Shown here in pieces: positions 1 to 5,174 of a stretch of 6,353 nt of DNA. Position 1 is the stretch's first letter; the number at the start of each line of letters is the position of its first letter. The stretch is from Paracoccaceae bacterium. GTDB taxonomy: Bacteria > Pseudomonadota > Alphaproteobacteria > Rhodobacterales > Rhodobacteraceae. The stretch spans positions 1 to 6,353 of the forward strand of contig JALQYS010000208.1 of the NCBI GenBank assembly GCA_023254015.1. Reading direction: 5' to 3'. Made by a program: the position numbers and the translations under genes. The notes under the pieces are model-generated. The model ran no database searches. It had not been told where the DNA came from and saw only the letters and a list, made by a program, of their open reading frames with translations.

Positions 1-295
1 GATGCGCATGGGCGCCCTTGGCATCCGTGTGACCGTTTCGGGCCGCCTTGGCGGTGCTGAAATCGCCCGGACCGAATGGTACCGCGAAGGCCGTGTGCCG
101 CTGCACACGCTCCGCGCCGACATCGACTATGCGCTGTCCGAAGCCATGACGCCCTATGGCATCATTGGTGTGAAGGTCTGGATCTTCAAAGGCGAAATCC
201 TTGAGCACGATCCGCAAGCCCATGACCGCCGCCTCGCCGAAGCTGCTGACGGCCCCGCTCCGCGTGGCCCGCGCCGCGACCGCGAACGCGCGTAA
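1..295 (+). CDS. rpsC: 30S ribosomal protein S3, C-terminal part (5' end outside window)
   Basis: Only the last 97 or so codons are present; the reading frame is open through the left edge and base 1 is the third base of a codon. The protein is a structural component of the small ribosomal subunit head, near the mRNA entry site. Recognition rests on the very conserved S3 C-terminal block: 'VSGRLGGAEIARTEWYREG', then 'RVPLHTLRADIDYA', then 'YGIIGVKVWIFKGEI'. After this comes a charged, Arg/Pro-rich tail of about 30 residues ending 'RDRERA', a variable extension common in S3. The TAA stop at 293-295 overlaps the Shine-Dalgarno of rplP, so the two genes are co-transcribed and probably translationally coupled. 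The ATG near position 2 is an internal methionine and not the real start. Confidence 0.97.
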   Translation, partial: MRMGALGIRVTVSGRLGGAEIARTEWYREGRVPLHTLRADIDYALSEAMTPYGIIGVKVWIFKGEILEHDPQAHDRRLAEAADGPAPRGPRRDRERA

Positions 296-300
296 GGAGG
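294..300 (+). promoter_or_regulatory. Shine-Dalgarno of rplP overlapping the rpsC stop
   Basis: AAGGAGG lies seven bases before the rplP ATG and shares its first two A's with the rpsC TAA stop. This fixes the rplP start and fits ribosomes passing directly from rpsC to rplP. Confidence 0.9.
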
Positions 301-307
301 AAAAGCA

Positions 308-721
308 ATGCTGCAACCGAAGCGCACAAAATTCCGCAAGGCCTTCAAGGGCCGGATCCACGGCGAAGCCAAGGGCGGTTTCCTTCTGAACTTCGGTTCG
401 TTCGCCCTCAAGGCGACCGAGCCGGAGCGGATCTCGGCGCGTCAGATCGAAGCGGCCCGCCGCGCGATCACCCGTCACATGAAACGTCAGGGCCGTGTCT
501 GGATCCGCGTGTTCCCGGACCTGCCGGTTTCGGCCAAGCCGATCGAAGTCCGGATGGGCTCGGGCAAGGGTTCGACCGACCGTTGGGTCTGCAAGGTCAA
601 GCCGGGCCGCGTCATGTTCGAGGTGGACGGTGTGTCCGAAACCATCGCACGTGAGGCCCTGCGTCTGGGAGCCATGAAGCTGCCGGTCACCACGCGCATC
701 GTCGCCAAGGAAGACTGGTAA
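308..721 (+). CDS. rplP: 50S ribosomal protein L16
   Basis: Complete 137-residue L16, the usual length for the family. It is a large-subunit protein that organises the A-site/peptidyl-transferase region and helps position tRNA. The start 'MLQPKRTKFRK' is the canonical L16 N-terminus. Other family blocks are 'ARQIEAARRAITRHMKRQG' (about 44-62), 'WIRVFPDLPV' (65-74) and 'KPGRVMFEVDGVSE'. Arg82, in 'EVRMGSGKG', aligns with Arg81 of E. coli L16, the site hydroxylated by the RoxA/YcfD oxygenase; whether it is modified here cannot be seen. The start is fixed by a perfect AAGGAGG at 294-300, seven bases upstream of the ATG. The gene is the last ribosomal gene visible: no rpmC or rpsQ follows, and a terminator lies downstream. 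Confidence 0.98.
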   Translation: MLQPKRTKFRKAFKGRIHGEAKGGFLLNFGSFALKATEPERISARQIEAARRAITRHMKRQGRVWIRVFPDLPVSAKPIEVRMGSGKGSTDRWVCKVKPGRVMFEVDGVSETIAREALRLGAMKLPVTTRIVAKEDW

Positions 722-743
722 GGGCGCGCCGAAAGGCGCCCCT
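721..743 (+). terminator. GC-rich GAAA-loop hairpin directly after rplP
   Basis: Five perfect pairs (726-730 with 735-739) close a GAAA loop at 731-734. After an unpaired C725, four more outer pairs form (721-724 with 740-743). Only a short 'TTC' follows, so as an intrinsic terminator it is weak. It may instead stabilise the mRNA 3' end, or act as the first of two tandem stops. Confidence 0.5.
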
Positions 744-797
744 TCTGCGGTGACACGGATGTTCTGAAGATCCGATCATCCAGATGGCTTGAATCAT

Positions 798-833
798 CAC
801 CCCCGTCCGAAAGGGCGGGGGTGTTTCCGTTTT
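798..833 (+). terminator. Strong rho-independent terminator of the rpsC-rplP transcript
   Basis: An 11-bp stem pairs 798-808 with 813-823, with one G-U wobble at T806/G815, and closes on a GAAA tetraloop at 809-812. An interrupted T tract, TTTCCGTTTT, follows at 824-833. On the opposite strand the hairpin has no T-rich tail, so it serves plus-strand transcription. It ends the ribosomal transcript after rplP and separates it from the oppositely oriented response-regulator gene. Confidence 0.88.
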
Positions 834-996
834 CACGGGGTCTGCAAAGCGCTGACCGCTGCGGGCGTCGGCGTTCCGGGCGCAAGCGCCGGAGGGCGGG
901 CCGTGGTTTCGACATTTCGGCCAAGGGCAGCCTGGATTCGGGAAAAGGCGCGACATAGGCCGCGCGGAAGGCGGGGCCAGGCTCCAGACCTGCGGA
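834..996. other. Intergenic spacer between convergent transcription units, no gene seen
   Basis: This GC-rich stretch lies between the ribosomal terminator and the 3' end of the response-regulator gene. Open frames across it look like GC-driven noise with no recognisable protein. One small imperfect hairpin (about 876-892, GGCG-CAAG-CGCC core) has no T tract on either strand. I see no clear terminator for the minus-strand gene here, so its transcript may end at a weak signal or read towards the hairpin at 798-823. Confidence 0.5.
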
Positions 997-1599
997 TCAG
1001 GCCAACCCCTGTTCCCGGGCAATCATGGCCGCATGCGTGCGATTCCGCGCGCCCAGTTTCTGGCGCATCGTCTTGACATGCAGCTTGACCGTCACCTCTT
1101 GCAGATCATGCTCACGGGCGATTTCCTTGTTGGACTTGCCGTCGCAGATCCCTTTCAGCACATCCGTTTCGCGGGGCGAAAGCGTTGGATACCCCCTGCC
1201 GCGCCCTTGTTGCAGAAATGGCGTCGGCAGGTAGATCTCGCCCGCCAGCATCAGGCGAACCGCCTCGGCCATGTTTTTCGACCCAAGGTTCTTGGGCAGG
1301 AACCCTGCCGCCCCGGCAGCAATGGCCTCTTCTGCGATTTCGGGCAAGGCTGTGCCTGAAATCACCGCAACCGGATTGCCGGCATTGGCCATGGCCATTG
1401 CCTCTATGCCCTGAAGCCCCTTCATCCCGGGCATGTTGTAGTCCAGCAGCACCAGATCATAGACACCCGTCTGCCCCACCGCCGCCAGGGCGGCCTCCAG
1501 CGAGTCGACGGTGTCCACTTCGCACAGCCCCTCCGCCGCCAGAAAGGCAGCGAGCACTTCCCGTACAAGATCATGGTCATCGGCGACGAGTACACGCAT
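997..1599 (-). CDS. LuxR/NarL-family response regulator transcription factor
   Basis: Two-domain cytoplasmic regulator of 200 residues. The receiver domain (about 1-120) has the acidic pair Asp7/Asp8 in 'VLVADDHD', the phospho-acceptor Asp53 in 'DLVLLDYNMPG', the switch Ser81 in 'AVISGT' and Lys103 in 'GFLPKN', so all catalytic positions are present. The C-terminal LuxR-type helix-turn-helix (about 140-198) shows 'LSPRETDVLKGICDGKSNKE' followed by 'EVTVKLHVKTMRQKLG'. The start is placed at the ATG giving 'MRVLVADDHD', the normal N-terminus of a receiver. In-frame ATGs at 1617 and 1698 would add 6 or 33 residues unlike the family, and none of the three has a good Shine-Dalgarno. The gene is divergent from a molybdopterin-fold protein and hybrid kinase pair, which makes it the likely output of that phosphorelay. 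Target genes are unknown. Confidence 0.93.
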   Translation of the reverse strand: MRVLVADDHDLVREVLAAFLAAEGLCEVDTVDSLEAALAAVGQTGVYDLVLLDYNMPGMKGLQGIEAMAMANAGNPVAVISGTALPEIAEEAIAAGAAGFLPKNLGSKNMAEAVRLMLAGEIYLPTPFLQQGRGRGYPTLSPRETDVLKGICDGKSNKEIAREHDLQEVTVKLHVKTMRQKLGARNRTHAAMIAREQGLA

Positions 1600-1762
1600 G
1601 GAGTCAATGAACCGCATTAAAGAATGACTGCCCTGGCGGGCCTGCGAATCAAACGCAAGGAGAAACAGGATATAGCATAAACTGCATTTGTGGCCCACGC
1701 TTCAACCAGTAGTTAGGTCGCTGCCGCCACGATCCTTGCCAGTTTCCTTCCCGCCTTGGTCA

Positions 1763-1784
1763 CAAAGGGTTTAAGGAGCCTTTG
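1763..1784. repeat. Inverted repeat CAAAGG-N10-CCTTTG, possible operator
   Basis: Perfect 6-bp arms (1763-1768 and 1779-1784) are separated by 10 bases. The repeat lies about 110 bases before the exported-protein start, in the divergent spacer. The geometry suits binding by a dimeric regulator, such as the neighbouring LuxR-type protein. An arm this short can also occur by chance, and no second copy was found in the window. Confidence 0.3.
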
Positions 1785-1884
1785 GGTGGATTTGCAACCT
1801 GTTCCAAAGCAGATAAGGCTGGGCAAAAGAACAGATGACCCCGGGCGCGGTCAAACCTAGAGTGGAACTGGCTGCCCTTTTCGT

Positions 1885-1890
1885 GGAGGA
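1885..1890 (+). promoter_or_regulatory. Shine-Dalgarno deciding the start of the exported protein
   Basis: GGAGGA sits four bases before the ATG at 1895. It selects this start over the upstream in-frame ATG at 1835, and the choice places a proper signal peptide at the N-terminus. Confidence 0.75.
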
Positions 1891-1894
1891 CAGA

Positions 1895-2407
1895 ATGCAC
1901 AAGACCCGTCTCTGCCTGACCCTGATTGCCTGCGTGCTGCTGGTGGGGGGGGCGGCATCGGCGCAGGTTCTTGCCCTGCCGAAGGGCGAGGTGATCCTCT
2001 CGGCGACAGGGCAGATCAGCCAGACCAATGTTGACGGCGCCGCGAATTTCGATCTTGAGATGTTGAAGGCGATGGAGCCGGTCAGCATCACGACCAGCAC
2101 GATCTGGACCGGTGGCGTCCACACCTTTACCGGCGTGCCCCTGAAACGTCTGGTTGACACGTTGGGCATCACCGCAAGAACACTCCGGATGACGGCGATC
2201 AACGATTACATGGTCGAGGTGCCGGTGGCCGATGCCGTGGAAGGTGGCCCGATTCTTGCCTATGCCATGGACGGGGCAGCGATGACGGTGCGCGACAAGG
2301 GGCCGCTCTGGCTGATCTATCCTTTCGATAGCGAGCCAAGCTATCAGACCGAGGTCTATTATTCGCGCAGCATCTGGCAACTGAACCGGATCGAGGCGGC
2401 AAACTGA
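1895..2407 (+). CDS. Exported molybdopterin-oxidoreductase-fold protein lacking the molybdenum cysteine
   Basis: 170 residues. Residues 1-23 look like a Sec signal peptide: basic start 'MHKTR', hydrophobic core, and 'AASA' before Gln24 as a type-I cleavage site, so the mature protein should be periplasmic. The mature part resembles the sulfite-oxidase molybdopterin domain: 'FTGVPLKRLVDTLGI' (78-92), 'INDYMVEVPVADA' (102-114), 'GPLWLIYPFD' (136-145) and 'SIWQLNRIE' (159-167). The only cysteines (7 and 13) are in the signal peptide, so the residue that ligates molybdenum in true sulfite-oxidase-type enzymes is missing. A redox-enzyme role is therefore doubtful and a ligand-binding or sensory role is more likely. 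It lies 17 bases upstream of the hybrid kinase in the same direction, so the two are probably co-transcribed and may be functional partners. The fold call comes from motif resemblance only. Confidence 0.85.
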   Translation: MHKTRLCLTLIACVLLVGGAASAQVLALPKGEVILSATGQISQTNVDGAANFDLEMLKAMEPVSITTSTIWTGGVHTFTGVPLKRLVDTLGITARTLRMTAINDYMVEVPVADAVEGGPILAYAMDGAAMTVRDKGPLWLIYPFDSEPSYQTEVYYSRSIWQLNRIEAAN

Positions 2408-2424
2408 GCGGGAATGCGGAACCC

Positions 2425-5028
2425 TTGAAAGCCAGAGTAGACAGCGTTTTGCGCTTGCGGCGGCACATGCGCGCCGCGGCGGTTGTCTTCACCTTGCTGG
2501 CCGCGGCAACGGGGATCGCCTTTCTGTCGCTGGATGTCTTCCGCAAGATCAACGAACAAAGCACCGCCAGCACCGACAACGTGCAATGGGTCATCGCGCA
2601 GATCAAGGTCGAATACCTGCAACTTCTGATCGCCGTCGAGGGGGCCCAGAATGGCGATACGACACTGGACGAGGTGCGACAGCGGTTCGACATCTTCTAT
2701 AGCCGTATGGTCACCATGGACCGAAGCCCGATCTTCAAGGTCCTGCGGCAAGATCCCTCCTTTTCGGCCAGTCATCAGCGCGCCAAGGCGTTTCTGGACG
2801 CGAATATTGGCCTGATTGACGGCCCGGATGCCGAACTTGCCCGCAGTTTTCCGGCCTTTGCAGACGCTGTGCGCGCGCTTCGGTCCGATGCCAGCACCAT
2901 GGGCCTGACCGGAATCCGCATCTTTGCGCGCGTGACCGACGAAACGCGCGAGGGCATCGTCTGGACGCTCATGCTGGTTTCGGTCCTCAGCCTTGGCCTT
3001 TTTGCCGGCATGGCCATTCTTGCCGTGACGCTGGCGCGGCTGAATGAAGCGATCAAGCTGCAGGCGCGCGAAAATCTTGAACAGGCTGAAAGGGTGAAGG
3101 CGGTGTTTGCCACTTCGCTTGACGCCATCGTCGTGGCCGATTCCCACGGACGGATCCTTGAGTTCAACGCGGCGGCGGAAGGGATGTTCGGCTATGCCGC
3201 GTCCGAGGTGCGGGGCCAGCCCATGGGGCCGTTCCTGGTGCCGCATCATCTGCGCGACGTGCACGAAAAGGGCATGAAGGCCTATCGGGAAACGGGCCGG
3301 CACAAGATTGTCGGGGCAGGGCGCGTCAGGCTTGAGGCGCTGCGCAAGTCGGGTGAGGTTTTCCCCATCGAACTTGCGGTGTCGGTCAGCCGGGAAGGCG
3401 ACGAATCGATCTTCATTTCCTTCCTGCGCGATCTTTCGGCACAGGTCGCCGCTGAAGAAGAGCTTTATCGCGCGCGCGACAATGCCCTTGCCGGAGAAAA
3501 GGCGAAGGCCGAACTTCTGGCGGTGATGAGCCACGAGATGCGCACGCCCCTGAACGGCATGCTGGGCGCGATGGAGTTGCTGAAGGATACCCCGCTGACC
3601 GAAAGGCAGCAGCAATACCATCGCATCATGGAAAGCTCGGGCCGCCTGCTCTTGCACCATGTGAACGACGTTCTCGACATTGCGCGGCTGGATTCGGGCA
3701 AGGCATCGTTGAACAGCCAAAGCTTCGACATTGCCGATCTGGTGACGGACGTGGTTGACAGCCAGATGCCGGTTGCACAGGCCGCCGGCAACCGGTTGAG
3801 CGCGGTATTGCCCGACGATGGGCGCACGGTGATCGACAGCGACCCGCTGCGCCTGCGGCAGATCCTGCTGAACCTTGTTGGCAATGCGCTGAAATTCACC
3901 CGCGACGGCGAGGTGATGATCGAGGTCGAGCGGATGGACGACGCCGGCCAGATCGAGCTTCGGGTTTTCGATACCGGGATCGGTATCGAGGAGGCCGATC
4001 TGGACCGCATCTTTGATGACTTTGTGACGCTTGATGCCTCCTATTCGCGTTCGGCAGGGGGCACCGGCCTTGGCCTTGGCATCGTCCGCCGCTGGGTCGA
4101 GGCGATGGGCGGCGAGGTCGGCGTGACAAGCGACCCGGGCGAGGGCAGCCTGTTCTGGGTTCGCCTGCCGCTGCTGACTCCGGCCCGCCATCCGGCCACG
4201 ACGGTTGATGCCGTGCTGGATCAGGTCCACGACGCGGTCGGACCTTCGCGGAGCCTTCAGGTTCTTGTGGTCGAGGATAACCCGGTGAACCGCCTTGTGG
4301 TGCGCGAAATGCTGGAACGTGACGGCCATAGCGTGATGGAGGCCGAAGACGGCATCGAAGGGATTCGCCTTGCCGCGACGCGCCGCTGGGATGTCATTTT
4401 GATGGACGTCTCGATGCCTCGGAAAGATGGGGTTGAGGCGACGCTGGCCATTCGGGCCTCTGGCGAGGGCAGTTTTGATACGCCGATCATCGCCCTGACC
4501 GCCCATGCCTTGCCGACGGAAACCGAGCGGTTCCATGCCGCAGGAATGCAGGAAATCATGACCAAGCCGGTCTCACGTCTTGCCTTGCGGCAAGTGTTGC
4601 GGCGCGTGACCGATGGTGGCCCCGACGACATTCCACCACAGGCCCAGCCTGTCACCCCAGCCGCGTCCGAGCCGCTTGTGGATGTGATCTTTCTGGCGGA
4701 TTTGCGCGATACGCTGGGCGAAAAGGCTTATGACAGGACGGTTCACGCCTATACCGACGAGGTTGAGGCAGAGATTGCAGTCTGGCGAAAGACGGATTTC
4801 TCCACCGCCATGGATCAGGCCCAGATCGAAACACTCCGCGGCGACATTCACAAGGTTTCCGGCTCGTCTGCCATGTTGGGGGCCGTGCGGTTCAGGGCCC
4901 ACCTGGTCGCCGCCGAGACCGGCTGCAAGTTGGGCGCGCTCGACGATGTGGAAAGGGCGCTGCAGCAGGCTCTGGCCGTTTGGCCTGAAACCCGCGCCTC
5001 GCTGATGGCAACGCTGGTTTCCAGCTGA
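2425..5028 (+). CDS. Membrane-bound tripartite hybrid histidine kinase (PAS-HisKA-HATPase-REC-HPt)
   Basis: 867 residues from a TTG start. TM1 lies at about 17-36 and TM2 at about 177-203. They enclose a periplasmic region of about 140 residues that looks mostly helical and resembles no domain I can name. A linker helix leads to a PAS domain (about 222-340), then a second helix. HisKA has His370 in 'SHEMRTPLNG'. The ATPase has an N-box around Asn483-Asn487 ('LLNLVGNALKFT'), G1 'DTGIG' (516-520) and G2 'GGTGLGLGI' (545-553). The receiver (about 612-728) has Glu617/Asp618, phospho-Asp661, Thr692 and Lys714. A C-terminal HPt (about 755-867) has His809 in 'IHKVSGSSAMLGA'. All catalytic residues are intact. 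This is the ArcB/TorS-type layout, expected to run His-Asp-His phosphotransfer to a separate regulator, most simply the divergent LuxR-type protein. The start is uncertain: an ATG at 2467 would shorten it by 14 residues and still keep TM1. Confidence 0.95.
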   Translation: MKARVDSVLRLRRHMRAAAVVFTLLAAATGIAFLSLDVFRKINEQSTASTDNVQWVIAQIKVEYLQLLIAVEGAQNGDTTLDEVRQRFDIFYSRMVTMDRSPIFKVLRQDPSFSASHQRAKAFLDANIGLIDGPDAELARSFPAFADAVRALRSDASTMGLTGIRIFARVTDETREGIVWTLMLVSVLSLGLFAGMAILAVTLARLNEAIKLQARENLEQAERVKAVFATSLDAIVVADSHGRILEFNAAAEGMFGYAASEVRGQPMGPFLVPHHLRDVHEKGMKAYRETGRHKIVGAGRVRLEALRKSGEVFPIELAVSVSREGDESIFISFLRDLSAQVAAEEELYRARDNALAGEKAKAELLAVMSHEMRTPLNGMLGAMELLKDTPLTERQQQYHRIMESSGRLLLHHVNDVLDIARLDSGKASLNSQSFDIADLVTDVVDSQMPVAQAAGNRLSAVLPDDGRTVIDSDPLRLRQILLNLVGNALKFTRDGEVMIEVERMDDAGQIELRVFDTGIGIEEADLDRIFDDFVTLDASYSRSAGGTGLGLGIVRRWVEAMGGEVGVTSDPGEGSLFWVRLPLLTPARHPATTVDAVLDQVHDAVGPSRSLQVLVVEDNPVNRLVVREMLERDGHSVMEAEDGIEGIRLAATRRWDVILMDVSMPRKDGVEATLAIRASGEGSFDTPIIALTAHALPTETERFHAAGMQEIMTKPVSRLALRQVLRRVTDGGPDDIPPQAQPVTPAASEPLVDVIFLADLRDTLGEKAYDRTVHAYTDEVEAEIAVWRKTDFSTAMDQAQIETLRGDIHKVSGSSAMLGAVRFRAHLVAAETGCKLGALDDVERALQQALAVWPETRASLMATLVSS

Positions 5029-5174
5029 CCCCCGGGGCGCCCGGCGCGGCCTGTGAATGCCGTTCTGCCGCGCCCATGTCGTTTTTCGCTATCAATTGTC
5101 GGGTGACCTAGGCAAAATTCCTGCCGTTCGGGCAGACAGGCAAAAACGCCCATCCCCTATGCGGAGACCCCCCG
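5029..5174 (+). promoter_or_regulatory. Spacer before the flavoprotein gene with paired repeats
   Basis: Just after the kinase stop is a very GC-rich stretch (5029-5051) that can fold but has no T tract, so no clear terminator is seen. Further on, a hairpin with arms CTGCC/GGCAG (5121-5125 and 5131-5135) is flanked by two copies of AGGCAAAA (5110-5117 and 5138-5145). No good sigma-70 promoter was recognised. The spacing suggests that the flavoprotein gene has its own regulation, but read-through from the kinase cannot be excluded. Confidence 0.4.

Larger units (their letters stand above)
1600..1894. promoter_or_regulatory. Divergent intergenic region, expected to hold promoters for both sides
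   Basis: About 295 bases lie between the response-regulator start and the exported-protein start, so both promoters should be here. I see no convincing -35/-10 pair. The best -10-like element for the minus-strand gene is TATGCT (complement of 1674-1679), without a matching -35 at normal spacing. For the plus strand, TTGCAA at 1792-1797 followed 16 bases later by TAAGGC is only a weak match. A short inverted repeat at 1763-1784 is listed separately. No conserved small gene was recognised. Confidence 0.45.

Noticed and set aside
789..1076. A 95-codon plus-strand open frame after rplP
   Set aside because: It starts inside the terminator region, has no Shine-Dalgarno, is Arg/Pro-rich without a motif, and runs into the antisense of the response-regulator gene.
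1600..1698. 33-residue hydrophobic N-terminal extension of the response regulator
   Set aside because: Receiver domains begin at 'MRVLVADDHD'. The extension matches nothing and its hydrophobic stretch would be out of place on a cytoplasmic regulator.
1835..1894. Upstream ATG extending the exported protein by 20 residues
   Set aside because: It would bury the signal peptide inside the protein, whereas the ATG at 1895 has a good GGAGGA and a proper basic N-terminus.
1922..1933. Possible lipoprotein signal, L-I-A-C at residues 10-13 of the exported protein
   Set aside because: The hydrophobic stretch before the cysteine is only about seven residues and continues well beyond it to an 'ASA' type-I cleavage site, so ordinary Sec cleavage fits better.
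2359..4536. A 725-codon open frame on the minus strand opposite the hybrid kinase
   Set aside because: It resembles no known protein, is rich in His, Arg and Ala, and lies antisense to a kinase whose motifs are all intact. Long shadow frames are expected in high-GC DNA.
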